Numbered from the stretch's first letter, positions 1 to 9,500 are shown. The stretch: 64,000 nt of DNA from Acidiferrum sp963764675 (GCA_963764675.1 CAVXTQ010000008.1:186001-250000), one strand, 5' to 3'. Numbers and translations: made by a program. The notes: generated by a model from the sequence alone, not told the origin.

Positions 1-15
1 GACCTGTCCAAAAGC

Positions 16-55
16 GTAAAACCGCCCCTTATAAGAAAGAGGGGGGCGGTTTTAC
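16..55 (-). terminator. Intrinsic terminator hairpin downstream of the helicase-like gene
   Basis: A perfect 13-bp inverted repeat pairs 16-28 with 43-55 around a purine-rich loop. The stem is GC-rich in its inner part and has an A/T outer end that supplies the U-tract in either direction. It starts 7 bp after the stop codon of the leftward gene ending at 63, so it most likely ends that transcript. It could also act for a gene entering from the left of the window. Confidence 0.8.
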
Positions 56-62
56 GATCTTC

Positions 63-1517
63 TTAGGCACGGGCTAGGTCTAATCTTGCTTCACAACGAT
101 AAAGCAAGGTTTTTCCGTGACCATGCTTTTCACGCAACAAACCACGATCTACAGCCAGCTTCAGCAGGCTTCGCAGCTTTTTTTCAGGAAAACCTGATTT
201 CCCCACAAGCTGTTGTTGATTAAAGCCGGGATTTTCACGAACACAGGCTATTGCGGAGTCTATTTCGCATTGCTCCTCGTCCAACACACGGACCATAGGA
301 GTTTCATCTTCGTCAACTCTGACGACCAATTGCTTGTCTTCGAGCATTCCGCTTTTTGATTCAATGTAGAGCCTGGAAACAGATGCTCTGCCCACCTGAC
401 GCTTACCTGTCAGATAAATCAAAACATCTGCCCAAGCAGTTAAGTTCACTGATCCAAGCGCCCTCGTTTGAATTTCGTGGGTTTCGCCCTTCTTGGCATG
501 GTGCACGAGCACTATGGCACATCCGTAGTCGTCTCTGAGGGAGTCGAGAATCTCCAGGAACTCTGTGGTTTCCTTTGCATCCGCCACATTGCCTCGAAAT
601 AGGCGTCGAAAAACATCCAAAACAATTAGCTCGGGTCGGAATTGCTCGACCTCCCGCCTGAACGAGTCAAACGATTGAGGGTCCATCAAATTTAGAGCGC
701 ATCGCGGTAGGACCATCAGATTTCCGGTGATCTTTGAAGTGCGCCCAACTTGGTTAGCGTAGAGCGTGCGCATTCGCGTCTTCGTCATGTGCTCTGTGTC
801 CTCGACCTGTACATAAAGTGTCTTTATGGCGCGCGGAACCTCGAAGAAACCCAGCGCTCTCGGGGTTCCCGCCGCCGCATCCATCGCAAACCCGATACCA
901 GTCCAGCTTTTGAGTTCCTTGGGAAGGCCATACAAAAGCACGCTCCCATGTTTCGGGATGATCGGAAAGACGAGATATTCCTGAGCGGGATCGAAGTTCT
1001 CGTCCTCGTCAATGAAGTGATGCAGGTGTTGGAAGGGGAGTTTCGCCACGTGATTGGGAGTCGAGTGTTTTCTGTGAGCCTCCTGCAATCTCTTGGCTGC
1101 CCTCTCATAATTCTGGGCGTTTACGTCTTTTTCCGCTTCAATCAACGCGTCCCGGAAATCAGATTCTTTCGAGAATCGGCGTGCCACGTCCAGCAGGAAT
1201 TTCTTGTCGGAAAGATCGCTCTTGAAAAGCTCATGAATTTCTCTCCGGTAGGGCTTCTTCATTTCCCCTCTCTCGAAAGGCTTGTATTTCTTGAGATAAG
1301 TCCAGACCATGGCCCACAAGCTAGTGCGGGTGAGCCTGTCTGCCTTGAGGTCCTTGCCCTCATAAGCTTCAGCAGCAATGCGGGCGATATCGACGTGAAT
1401 GGGGTGTTTGAAATAGCTGGGTTTAATCAAACTGAGAGCGTCTTTAGGTCTACGGACAAGAAGGGCAAGCAGCTTTAGCTCCACATCAGAGGTGAAATCA
1501 TATTCATTGATTCTCAT
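63..1517 (-). CDS. RepA/DnaB-like AAA ATPase of a mobile element
   Basis: Probable replicative-helicase-like ATPase (RepA or AAA_25 type) of 484 aa. Residues 1-60 resemble the DnaB N-terminal helical domain. A P-loop lies at 197-204 (GLPKELKS), with Leu where the usual Gly precedes the Lys. Around residue 300 a Walker B-like strand (LIVLDVF) is followed by an SDD/HH region (VLVHHAKKG) typical of RecA-fold hexameric helicases. The last 70 residues look like a winged helix (QQQLVGKSGFPEKKLRSLLK). Such proteins occur in phages, plasmids and integrative elements, where they unwind or load at an origin. The XRE gene and serine recombinase beyond its 5' end fit an integrated element. Family is fairly sure; the exact role is inferred. 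Confidence 0.75.
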   Translation of the reverse strand: MRINEYDFTSDVELKLLALLVRRPKDALSLIKPSYFKHPIHVDIARIAAEAYEGKDLKADRLTRTSLWAMVWTYLKKYKPFERGEMKKPYRREIHELFKSDLSDKKFLLDVARRFSKESDFRDALIEAEKDVNAQNYERAAKRLQEAHRKHSTPNHVAKLPFQHLHHFIDEDENFDPAQEYLVFPIIPKHGSVLLYGLPKELKSWTGIGFAMDAAAGTPRALGFFEVPRAIKTLYVQVEDTEHMTKTRMRTLYANQVGRTSKITGNLMVLPRCALNLMDPQSFDSFRREVEQFRPELIVLDVFRRLFRGNVADAKETTEFLEILDSLRDDYGCAIVLVHHAKKGETHEIQTRALGSVNLTAWADVLIYLTGKRQVGRASVSRLYIESKSGMLEDKQLVVRVDEDETPMVRVLDEEQCEIDSAIACVRENPGFNQQQLVGKSGFPEKKLRSLLKLAVDRGLLREKHGHGKTLLYRCEARLDLARA

Positions 1518-1713
1518 TTTTCTTCTCCATGCAGGATTAGGCGTTTCAGCGGAACCGCGTCCTGCATGGAGCCACCTGCCGGCGGGGAGAGAGTTTCTCC
1601 GACGGCTCCGCTGGAACTGCCCTACTGAAAGGTACTTTTCGGATTCAACAGTTTGGTTTCGAGAAAAGAAAAACAGCGAAGTTCAGAACGAGATGGTATG
1701 CGGCATTCGATTG

Positions 1714-1935
1714 CTATCGCAGGCGGGGAAACCTCTTTGGCTCAAACTTCAATAACTCGCTCAATTCGCATCCCAGCGTCCGGCACAGTTTATCCAAGAC
1801 CCTGCCGCTGTAGCGTGTGCTGCGGTTGTGGTATAGCGCATGTATTGTCGGAGAGCTGATCCCGGACTCTTTTTGAAGCCGATATCGTGACCAGCCCTTG
1901 CGATCGAGAATCTGCTTCAGGGCGCATGTAATCAT
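1714..1935 (-). CDS. Small XRE/Cro-type HTH regulator
   Basis: A DNA-binding protein of about 73 aa, nearly all of it a single Cro/C1-type helix-turn-helix. The recognition region includes SRYRLQKESGISSPTIHALY, followed by a tail resembling the XRE C-terminal helix (LDKLCRTLGCELSELL). The ATG at 1935 was chosen; an upstream TTG at 1947 is also possible because AAGGA lies just before it. It is transcribed in the same direction as the helicase-like gene and sits about 200 bp upstream of it. It is likely the repressor or activator of that module. No effector domain is visible. Confidence 0.75.
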   Translation of the reverse strand: MITCALKQILDRKGWSRYRLQKESGISSPTIHALYHNRSTRYSGRVLDKLCRTLGCELSELLKFEPKRFPRLR

Positions 1936-1947
1936 GATGAGTACCAA

Positions 1948-2571
1948 TCTTCCTTAGAATACGTCAACAATACCTAAAATGTCCTTTACATACAAGCTTG
2001 GCGCAGGGGATTTTGCATTTGAGTGCGGAGATTCTCAGCAATTCTGCTGCTGAGCCGGTTTTTGTGTGTACACACGGCTACCCCGGGTACTTGGTGGGTC
2101 CCTCTCCCTGAATCAATATTTTCAATACCTCACATTTCAGTTTCTGCCGCACAATTGAAGCCCAAAAGAGAAGTGAAATGCGGGCCAATACTGCCTGTAT
2201 TGCAGTGAAATCATGATTGATTGTTGTTCATCGCTGTAGCCGCTGATCTTGAAGGTGTTTGGGCTGTTTACACTCATCAGACTACGGTCCCGAGCCTCCT
2301 CAAAACTCGCTGAAATCAGGTCATTTTTAGGGTTTACAGCACTGGAACGGCGTAGTATTCTTGTCTGTTTACCTATGAGTGATGTATATGACAATTTACG
2401 CTTGCAAGGCTGTTTGCTGGGCTTTCGAGGGTCGGTAGCCGGGGTAGGGCGAGAGAAGCCCGAAAAGCCTGTGTACGAGGCTGCAAACTGTAGCAAACCG
2501 CCCTTGTCAGTGCGGTTTCGGCGTCTCGGGTACCCGGAGACCGATGCTAGGGATTTCAAGGAGAGAAACGG
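1948..2571. other. 624-bp intergenic region between XRE gene and recombinase
   Basis: No convincing gene; the open frames here have poor composition and no recognisable motifs. It contains a perfect 12-bp palindrome GTGTGTACACAC at 2064-2075, a candidate operator for the XRE protein. A 7-bp stem (AAACCGC/GCGGTTT, 2495-2518) and a near-palindrome around GGGTACCC (about 2523-2543) lie just before the recombinase start. For a small serine recombinase these could be the resolution or crossover sites, but that is inference from position only. Confidence 0.4.
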
Positions 2572-3186
2572 ATGAAAACAGCGATTTACGCCCGGGTCAG
2601 CACCGGAAAGGGTGCTCAGTCACCTGAAATGCAGTTGAGGGAAATTCGATCGTACGCCAGGCGCAGGGGATGGGCTGTAACACGCGAATACATCGACGAA
2701 GGCGTCAGCGGGATGAAGGAAAGCCGTCCAGAACTAAATCAACTCCTCAAAGATGCCCACCATAGACGCTTTGACGCCGTTTGCGTTTGGCGGTTCGATC
2801 GGTTTGCTAGGTCGGTATCGCATCTTTTGCGTGCATTGGAGACTTTCAAGTCGTTAGGGATCGAATTTGTGTCGCTTTCTGAGGCTGTGGACACCAGTAC
2901 GCCTGCCGGCAAACTCGTTTTCACGGTTCTGGGTGCAGTTGCCGAACTGGAGCGTAGTTTGATCGCTGAGCGAGTAAGAGCAGGACTCAGGAATGCCCGG
3001 GCCAAAGGAAAAGTGTTGGGCAGGCCACGGAAGGTCGTCAACTCACAGGAGATCAAACGATTGCGCGGTGAAGGAGCGTCGTGGCGTGCGGTCGCGGCCA
3101 CGCTCGGAGTAAGTCCGGCCACGGCTTTTTACGGTTCGGCTAGAACACCCGTGAAGAAGCTCACTGCCGAGAGAGCGCGGCAGTGA
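2572..3186 (+). CDS. Small serine recombinase (resolvase/invertase family)
   Basis: A 204-aa site-specific recombinase. The N-terminal catalytic domain begins with YARVST, placing the nucleophile at Ser10. It continues with the conserved arginine-rich segment (VWRFDRFARS) and the E-helix region ending in ERVRAGLRNARAKGK. A short C-terminal HTH (WRAVAATLGVSPATAFY) binds DNA, as in Tn3 resolvases and Hin-type invertases. The start is fixed by a strong AAGGAGAG at 2558-2565. Its stop overlaps the GTG of the next gene (GTGA), so the three genes from 2572 to 3967 appear to be one translationally coupled unit. It may resolve or mobilise the element, or invert a segment. Confidence 0.93.
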   Translation: MKTAIYARVSTGKGAQSPEMQLREIRSYARRRGWAVTREYIDEGVSGMKESRPELNQLLKDAHHRRFDAVCVWRFDRFARSVSHLLRALETFKSLGIEFVSLSEAVDTSTPAGKLVFTVLGAVAELERSLIAERVRAGLRNARAKGKVLGRPRKVVNSQEIKRLRGEGASWRAVAATLGVSPATAFYGSARTPVKKLTAERARQ

Positions 3187-3536
3187 AAGCAACTCGAAAA
3201 TCGCATCAGTTTCGCCCGATGCCAACCTCACGGGTGCAGATTCCATTCGACCGCACTTTTACCGATGGCGAGTTTCAACGCCTGCAGCTCGGATTGGTAC
3301 CGGAGAGCATGGATGACCGGTGGTTCATTTTTCTCGAAGCTGGCTGGCTGTACTTCGTTCGTAGTTGGACTGGATATTGCATTTTTCAGGTTCGGCTCCA
3401 ATTGGATGGGCCACACCAAGTCCTCGAAGCCTGGGCTAATCGGGATCGGCGTCAATATGGAAGTGAAGGCGAGGCGAAAGATGTGGAGCTGCTAACGACT
3501 TTGATAGACGAAATCCTCGCGCGGACCGGAAATTGA
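3183..3536 (+). CDS. Conserved hypothetical protein in recombinase-phosphatase operon
   Basis: A 117-aa soluble protein of unknown function. The most distinctive stretch is a tryptophan-rich block, MDDRWFIFLEAGWLYFVRSW, followed by TGYCIFQVRLQLDG. This looks like a compact beta-sheet domain with a WLYF-x-RSWTG signature. The start is a GTG overlapping the recombinase stop. Its own TGA overlaps the TTG start of the phosphatase gene. The tight overlaps indicate that it is made together with both neighbours, perhaps as a phosphatase partner or substrate-recognition subunit. No catalytic motif was recognised. Confidence 0.75.
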   Translation: MKATRKSHQFRPMPTSRVQIPFDRTFTDGEFQRLQLGLVPESMDDRWFIFLEAGWLYFVRSWTGYCIFQVRLQLDGPHQVLEAWANRDRRQYGSEGEAKDVELLTTLIDEILARTGN

Positions 3537-3967
3537 AAGCTTTCTTTGCCACGAAACGGCTGGCCTTCGGCAGCGGGATCACCAAGTGGCGACACGTCGA
3601 GGAGCTGCAGGCGTTAGGCATCACCCACGTCATCAACCTCCGCCGCAACGTTCACGACAGGAGAGTACGGCAATTCGAGTGCCTCTGGCTTCCGTTCAGA
3701 GATGACAAGCAGCCGCGCCCTCGCTGGTTCTACAATAATGCTCTCAAGTTCTACAAGAGAGCGATTAAGAATCGAAAAGCACGGCTGTTCGTGATGTGCC
3801 GTATGGGAATCTGCCGAAGCGCGTCGCTGACGTACTTTTTTCTTCGTGCATCGGGAAAAAGCGAGAAGGAAGCGCGCAGGCTAGTGATCAGTGCAAGGCC
3901 GTGGGCGGTAGTTGGTCGGGCCTATCGTGAATCGGGGGAAGAGTACCTAGCTCTGGAGACCACATGA
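3533..3967 (+). CDS. Dual-specificity/tyrosine phosphatase-like protein
   Basis: A 144-aa protein with the cysteine-phosphatase P-loop: Cys89-x5-Arg95 in VMCRMGICRSAS, following a hydrophobic strand. This is the CX5R signature of protein tyrosine and dual-specificity phosphatases. A DD pair at 57-58 could provide the general acid. Length and layout suit a minimal DSP that removes phosphate from protein Tyr/Ser/Thr or a small substrate. It starts at TTG inside the upstream gene's stop region, so it depends on coupled translation. Its linkage to a serine recombinase and an unknown WLYF-type protein is unusual. RNA or nucleotide phosphatase activity is an alternative. Confidence 0.8.
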   Translation: MKAFFATKRLAFGSGITKWRHVEELQALGITHVINLRRNVHDRRVRQFECLWLPFRDDKQPRPRWFYNNALKFYKRAIKNRKARLFVMCRMGICRSASLTYFFLRASGKSEKEARRLVISARPWAVVGRAYRESGEEYLALETT

Positions 3968-4000
3968 AGCTCAAAGCGCCGCGGCAGTCCCCGCGTTCCA

Positions 4001-4201
4001 CTATTTTTTCCTGAGAAAATGTCCGATCCCTAGCCAGAACATGATTGCCGCAAAGCCAAGAAACCACAAATGGCCCCACCACTTCGGAAGCTTTCTCTTG
4101 GCAGGGCGAATCATGCTAGGGAAATAGTCGCCAGCGATGAAAACAAACAAAATCGCTAGCAAACCGAAGAACACCATCGTCGCCGCTGAAGAATCCGTCA
4201 T
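4001..4201 (-). CDS. Small two-TM membrane protein
   Basis: A 66-aa protein with two hydrophobic segments (about residues 9-24 and 44-60) separated by a basic loop (RPAKRKLPK), ending in RKK. This is consistent with a small inner-membrane protein with a hairpin topology. No family was recognised. It converges on the phosphatase gene, 33 bp from its stop. No clear Shine-Dalgarno sequence is seen, so the reality of the gene rests on its membrane-protein composition. Confidence 0.5.
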   Translation of the reverse strand: MTDSSAATMVFFGLLAILFVFIAGDYFPSMIRPAKRKLPKWWGHLWFLGFAAIMFWLGIGHFLRKK

Positions 4202-4325
4202 CGCAGTTACTTATGACTCTGAATCTCGGTACATGCCGTAAGGGCTTTTATTAGGCACTAGTTAGCGCCTCTGATGCCTATTCGTCCATCGCATGATCTC
4301 GGCGGACTTTCAGTCATTCATATGA

Positions 4326-4727
4326 CTATTGATTTAAAGAGAAAACCACCTCCACAGTTGTGTCCACTTCGACAGGTCCGCCCTTTACTGTTGGAGGTTT
4401 GTATTTCCACTTGCGCACAGCATCGATAGTCGATTGGACGAATACGGAGGGACCGGAAATAAACTCAGCCTGTTTGACGCCTCCATCCACACCTATCACA
4501 ACCTTGAGCTTGACCGTTCCTGCAACGCGCTCGTGCATCGCTTCGTAGGGATAGCTAGGATTCACTTTGTGAACGAGCATCTTTTTCATGGATTCGCCTT
4601 TTACCGTAATGCGGGGCGGGGTTGAGGTTTGAGGTGAAGCTTTCTCTTGGGCTCCTAGCTCCCCTTGGAATGGAGGAAGAGCCAGAAGCCAGACGAAGCA
4701 AAGTGCTGACGCGATAAGGAACTTCAT
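4326..4727 (-). CDS. Exported TonB C-terminal domain protein
   Basis: A 133-aa protein with a signal peptide (MKFLIASALCFVWLLALPP) and a C-terminal TonB domain. The domain includes VNPSYPYEAMHERVAGTVKL, a VDGGVK turn and AVRKWKYKPP. Proteins like this supply or mimic the periplasmic TonB domain that contacts outer-membrane receptors; here there is no long proline-rich spanning region. The start at 4727 is preferred over 4748 because GGAGG lies 8 bp upstream of it. Acidobacteria carry many such stand-alone TonB-domain proteins. The partner is unknown, though two TonB-dependent receptors lie in this window. Confidence 0.85.
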   Translation of the reverse strand: MKFLIASALCFVWLLALPPFQGELGAQEKASPQTSTPPRITVKGESMKKMLVHKVNPSYPYEAMHERVAGTVKLKVVIGVDGGVKQAEFISGPSVFVQSTIDAVRKWKYKPPTVKGGPVEVDTTVEVVFSLNQ

Positions 4728-5062
4728 CAACGACCTCCGCTGAATCAAATGATGGAGTCAATGTCTGTTGATGCTGTGGGTTGAAGTCTAGCCCAAACTT
4801 GGCCGTTTGAGAGAATAGTTGGGCCATTTCCCCGAAGGGCAGACCAACTCCTGGTAAGTCGGATTACTGGAGAAGTGACGCGGACCGCAAACGTTTCGGG
4901 AAGCCAATGGAGTGCGCTATGCGCGGTGAGCCTTCGGTAGAACTCTCCGCCGTGAACCATCCCCGATCCTCCTCGGGACTGATCATTTCGTCGTTCTTTG
5001 ACTAGAATCGATCCATTCTCCGAAAACTACGGCATGCATTGGCTGATTCTTTCTTAGTACAG

Positions 5063-5093
5063 GCTGTCCCCGCGTACAGCTGTCCCCGCGTAC
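5063..5093. repeat. Two direct copies of a 15-bp repeat
   Basis: GCTGTCCCCGCGTAC occurs at 5063-5077 and again at 5079-5093, a 16-bp period. It lies immediately upstream of the -35 box of the next promoter, so it could be a tandem activator or repressor site. It might also be a simple duplication. Confidence 0.7.
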
Positions 5094-5095
5094 TA

Positions 5096-5124
5096 TTTAC
5101 AGCCTTTCTGCTGGCTAGTATAAG
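5096..5124 (+). promoter_or_regulatory. Sigma70-type promoter for the IS-truncated gene
   Basis: TTTACA (5096-5101) and TATAAG (5119-5124) are separated by 17 bp, close to the housekeeping consensus. The start codon at 5149 and AAGGAGG at 5136-5142 follow at a sensible distance. After the IS insertion this promoter reads into the transposase genes and could raise their expression. Confidence 0.65.
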
Positions 5125-5148
5125 ATGCGCCACTTAAGGAGGTTATTT

Positions 5149-5324
5149 ATGCGCGCAACGTTTCTTAGTGCTCTGCTTATGCTCTCGACTGTCCTATCCT
5201 CCAGCGCACAACAGATAAGTTCAGCCAGCCCGCAGGCGCTTCAGCTCCTGCACAGCGCCTTGACAGCGCTTACCGGCAGCACCCCTGCGACCGACGTCAC
5301 GCTGTCAGGTACGGCCCACTACAG
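5149..5324 (+). pseudogene. 5' fragment of exported protein, cut by IS copy A
   Basis: The gene starts at 5149 with AAGGAGG six bases upstream and encodes a signal peptide (MRATFLSALLMLSTVLSSSAQ). About 38 mature residues follow, ending in TLSGTAHY before the sequence runs into the IS end at 5325 and stops at 5346. The rest of the gene is not found to the right of this IS copy, where RHS sequence begins instead. So insertion was followed or accompanied by a rearrangement. The original family is an uncharacterised exported protein. Confidence 0.75.
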
Positions 5325-5404
5325 TGGCCGGCCCCGGTATTTTTAGTCCACAGGGAGAGTTAGTTTTCGGCAGAATCTAGACCTGAAAGAAGGGGGATTT
5401 TGCC

Positions 5405-5671
5405 GTGAAGCAGAAGCGATTTAGTGTGGAACAGATCGTAGCAGTCCTGAAGCAAGCCGAAGCGGGAGTACCACTGGCGGAGCTGCTTCGCAGAGTCGGT
5501 GTGTCCGAGCAGACCTTCTATCGATGGAAGAAACAGTATGTGGGGCTGGAAGCGGATCAAGTTCGACAGCTCAAACAACTTCAAGAAGAAAACACCCGAT
5601 TGAAACAGGTGGTGGCCGACCTGACACTCGACAAAGCGATGTTGCAGGATGTGCTTTCAAAAAAATTCTGA
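5405..5671 (+). CDS. IS3-family transposase OrfA
   Basis: An 88-aa DNA-binding protein. The N-terminal HTH (FSVEQIVAVLKQAEAGVPL, then LLRRVGVSEQTFYRWKKQY) recognises the terminal repeats. It is followed by a leucine-zipper-like coiled coil (QLKQLQEENTRLKQVV) used for multimerisation. The gene ends just after a run of seven A at 5659-5665, which is in the exact phase for -1 slippage (A-AAA-AAA). OrfA alone usually acts as a regulator; the shifted product is the active transposase. Confidence 0.95.
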   Translation: MKQKRFSVEQIVAVLKQAEAGVPLAELLRRVGVSEQTFYRWKKQYVGLEADQVRQLKQLQEENTRLKQVVADLTLDKAMLQDVLSKKF

Positions 5672-6534
5672 AGCCCTCGCGGCGTCGGCAGGTGGTCGAG
5701 TACCTGCACGACAACTACCGGGTAAGCGAGAGGCGGGCCTGTAGAGTTGCCCGGATACATCGAGCGACCTTCCGCTACCGCAGCTACAGGGATCCACGGA
5801 CCGAGCTGCGGATGCGCATTCGGGAGATAGCGCAAACGAGAGTGCGCTACGGATACCGGAAGATTCGTGTGCTGCTGAATCGCGAGGGTTGGAAAGTGGG
5901 GAAATACCTGGTGGAACGGATCTACCGGGAAGAAGGATTAACGCTGCAGCAGCGGCGGAAACGACGCCGACGAGTAGCGGAACACCGGCGAGAGCGTTTC
6001 CATCCTACGAGGCCGAACCATGTGTGGTCGATGGACTTTGTGGCGGATCAGTTGGCGGACGGAAGAAGATTTCGGTCGTTGACGGTGGTGGATATTTACA
6101 CGCGGGAATGCCTGGCGATTGAATCGGAGCAGCGGCTGAAGGGCGAGGATGTGGTGCGGGTACTGAACCGGATCAAAAACATCCGTGGAGTTCCGAAGAT
6201 GATGCACTGTGACAATGGCAGCGAATTTTCCAGTCAAGTGATGGATCTATGGGCTTATCAGAACGGAGTACGCATGGCGTTCTCCCGCCCTGGGAAACCA
6301 ACTGATAACGCCTTCGTGGAATCGTTCAACGGCACGTTTCGAGCGGAATGCCTGAATGCACATTGGTTTACGTCCTTGACGGAAGCTCAGCAGATCGTAG
6401 AGACTTGGCGAGGCGAATACAATGAGAGTCGTCCTCACCGATCTCTGGGGGAGAAGACGCCCAACGAATTCGCCAAGGAAATCGCGGCTAGCCGCGATTT
6501 CCTTGGGATGCAAACTGCCGAAAACTCACCCTAG
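5665..6534 (+). CDS. IS3-family transposase OrfB (made as OrfAB fusion)
   Basis: This is the catalytic part of the transposase, about 289 aa downstream of the slip site; the same frame is open from 5524. The DDE triad is visible: Asp in VWSMDFV, Asp in MHCDNGSEF, and Glu in AFVESFNGTF. The HTH_21 region (RYGYRKIRVLLNREGW) precedes it and the rve domain end (RPHRSLGEKTPNEF) follows. It is expected to be translated by -1 frameshifting from OrfA at the heptamer 5659-5665. The gene is intact and its product is identical to that of the copy at 13752-14621, so both copies look young and potentially active. Confidence 0.93.
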   Translation: MLKPSRRRQVVEYLHDNYRVSERRACRVARIHRATFRYRSYRDPRTELRMRIREIAQTRVRYGYRKIRVLLNREGWKVGKYLVERIYREEGLTLQQRRKRRRRVAEHRRERFHPTRPNHVWSMDFVADQLADGRRFRSLTVVDIYTRECLAIESEQRLKGEDVVRVLNRIKNIRGVPKMMHCDNGSEFSSQVMDLWAYQNGVRMAFSRPGKPTDNAFVESFNGTFRAECLNAHWFTSLTEAQQIVETWRGEYNESRPHRSLGEKTPNEFAKEIAASRDFLGMQTAENSP

Positions 6535-6586
6535 GGTTGGTCTGAAAAAGCCGGGCCGATCAGTGATGTAGACTCTCTCATTCGCC

Positions 6587-9500
6587 GTGGTACAAAAACT
6601 CGGTCTGGTCAGCACCTCGCAGACTCAGCTCACCTCCGATCCCCAAGGTACGGATTACACCGCCACGACCTACGATTCTCTTGGGCGAGTGGCCAATGTC
6701 TACAACCCCACCCGCTGCAATCCGCCAACGACGAATTGCGGCGGCGAGCCTACGTGGGGAAAGATCACGTATGGCTATGACGCTCTTAGTCGCCCTACCT
6801 CGGTCACCGATCAAGACAACAACGTCGTTAACGCCAGCTACACGAACAACGTGGCTACTGTTACGGACGAAACCGGAAAGAAGCGCTCGCTGCAGTCCGA
6901 TGGGCTCGGGCGAATGTCGCAGGTTACGGAAGATCCCGGAGGGCTGGGCTACGTCACAGCCTACGGCTACGATCCCCTCGGAAACTTGACCAGTGTCGTG
7001 CAGAATGGCTCCCGCAACCGTTCTTACGCCTACGACTTTCTGTCTCGTTTGACGAGTTCCACGACACCCGAAGCCGGCACCTTCTGCTATGGAACCGTGT
7101 CCGGAGGATCGTGCCAAAAAAATGGCTACGACGCGAACGGCAACCTGGCCACCACAACCGATGCCCGCGGCATCGTTACAACCTACACTCACGACGCCCT
7201 CCACCGCGTCACGCAGAAGAGTTATTCCGACGGAACCGTTCCTGCCCTGTTTGGCTATGACCAGACGTCGGTCACTGTCGGAACCGACACATTCTCCATC
7301 GCCAACAGCAAGGGGCGTCTCAGTTGGTCTTGGTCGGGCACCTCAAGCCAGCCAATCGTCATGAAGGCTTACAGCTACGACTCCATGAGCCGTGTGGCGT
7401 TTATGAAGGAAGGCACTCCAGTCAGCGGCAATTCGGATTATCAGCTCAGTTTCGCCTATGATCTCGCCGGGAATCCGACTTCCATCACCTATCCCAGCGG
7501 CCGCGTCGTCACGCAACAGTACACCGCCGCGAATGGATTAAACCTGGTCAACTTCGCCAGCTTCGCCGGAACATCGGTTGGCTACAATTATCTCACCGGG
7601 GCCAGCTACGCCCCGAACGGCGCGCCGACGAGCATCTCGGTCGGGGATGGCCTGACCGAAACCCTCACCTATAACAGCCGTCTGCAACCCAGCAATGAGC
7701 AGGTGTCGAGCAGCATCTTGACAGCCTTTTACCGATCCCTTAGCTTTTACGATGCGAGCAGCCACAACAACGGCAGCCTCATGACCATCACCGACAATCT
7801 CAACGCCGGCCGCACGCAGAATTTCACCTACGACAGCCTGAATCGCCTTTCGACGGCAAAAACCACGGTGACTTCCGGGGCCGATTGCTGGGCGCAGCAG
7901 TTCGGCTACGACGCCTGGGGCAACCTGCTTACCGCGACGCCAACGCAATCGGGCTGCTCGATGACCGCCTTAAGCCAGGCGGTAAACACGAAAAACCAGA
8001 TCACCAACACTGGTTTCTCCTACGACCTCTCGGGCAATACCCTCGCCGATGGTCTCAACTCTTACGTCTACGATGCGGAAAGCCGCGTCAAATCGCTCAA
8101 CTCCGGCGCCGCCAGTTACAATTACGCCGCCGACGGTGAGCGCGCGGTCAAGACGGTAGGAACGGACACCACGGAATACATCGGCGCCGGAGGCGCGACT
8201 CTCGCCGAACGCAAGGGCAACGGCGACTGGACGGACTATATATATGCCAACGGGCGCCTGCTGGCGCGCGCCGATACGTACGAGGACCGCATTCATACCT
8301 ACGGCACTCGCGCTGCTGGTGACGCCTTTACCGGGGCCGAGTTCGAGATGGCCAACAGCGGCGGCCTCGCTGGCTACGTGCTGCAATCGGGCGACAAATT
8401 CTATTGGCGTCAGTACCAAGGTTCGGGCGCGGTTGGCGGGGTAGCGATGTGGTTCTCTGACGGGTCGTACTACACCGGCTCGGTCGATCAGGACGGGCAG
8501 CCGGCCAACGCCGACACGACCGACCTTTCCTGGCACTACCGCCGGGTGGACCTAACGGCGTTCGCCGGCAAGACCATCGACCATTGGACCTTCGACACCA
8601 ACACGGCGACCGCCGCCGGGTCGTGGGATATTTATTATCAGGACTTTGCGCTGGTCAGCACGGACGGCACGGTGCGGCCACTTTACAATCGGCAGAAGAC
8701 CATCAGCCTCACGGTCAACGTGTACAACTCGAACATGACCGGCGTGGGCTACGAGGTGAACCACGTATCCGGTGACGGATTCGTTTGGCTCACCACCACG
8801 ACCTACTACCACGGCGATCACCTGAGCTCGTCGCGGATAATCACGACAGTAAGCGGCTATCCGACATGGTCGGGGACCTTCCTCCCCTTCGGCCAGGAAT
8901 GGAACCCCCAGATCACCGTCAACAACTACAAATTCACGGGCGACGAGCGCGACGCCGAGTCCCAGTTGGACCACACCCAGTTCCGCCAATACTCCTCCTC
9001 CCTCGGCCGCTGGTCTACTCCCGACCCCGCCGACTTCGCCGCTACTAAACCTATCAATCCCCAATCTTGGAACCGCTACGCCTACGTCACAAATGATCCG
9101 GTGGACTACTTCGACCCGTTCGGTTTGGATCCGCCAAAGCAATCCGGCGTAGCCTGCCGAAACCCGCAAGCCCACTGTCCAAATCAGCCCCCGGGCGTGT
9201 CAGACAACTATAACTTCGCTTACGGCGACATGCAGTTCGAGCTCATGTGGATAGGTGCAGAAAGCCAGGACGAACTCGTAGGGTGGAAGCCCGTGGGCGT
9301 TATCGATAACTCGCTGATTTCTCTTGGCGGTTGCGGCGACGACCCCAATTGCGTGATAAACGAGTTGGCCGTCTACGACACAGTTTGGAGTTTCCCCAGC
9401 ATCGGGGTCCAACTAACCCTCGTGGTGACACCAGAGGAGAGCAACCGCACAGGTGGCAGCGTCCTGGATAACAGAGCGAACGCACTCGCGTCGGCGCTCA

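Larger units (their letters stand above)
5325..6611 (+). mobile_element. IS3-family insertion sequence, copy A
   Basis: A 1287-bp element with imperfect terminal inverted repeats that begin TGGCCGG on the left and, read inward, TGACCAG on the right, matching the TG...CA ends of IS3 elements. The boundaries were set by comparison with the inverted copy at 13675-14961: the shared sequence ends exactly at these positions. It carries orfA and orfB joined by a -1 slippery site. The sequences flanking the two ends (ACAG and GCAC) do not form a target duplication, which suggests recombination or deletion after insertion. Confidence 0.93.

Noticed and set aside
2137..2575. Open frames on both strands upstream of the serine recombinase
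   Set aside because: Composition is not protein-like and starts lack ribosome sites; region is better read as regulatory or recombination-site DNA.
6541..6570. Inner end at CCGATCA (6562) as the right boundary of IS copy A
   Set aside because: It also looks like a terminal repeat, but identity with copy B continues to 6611, where TGACCAG pairs with the left TGGCCGG end; the outer boundary explains both copies.
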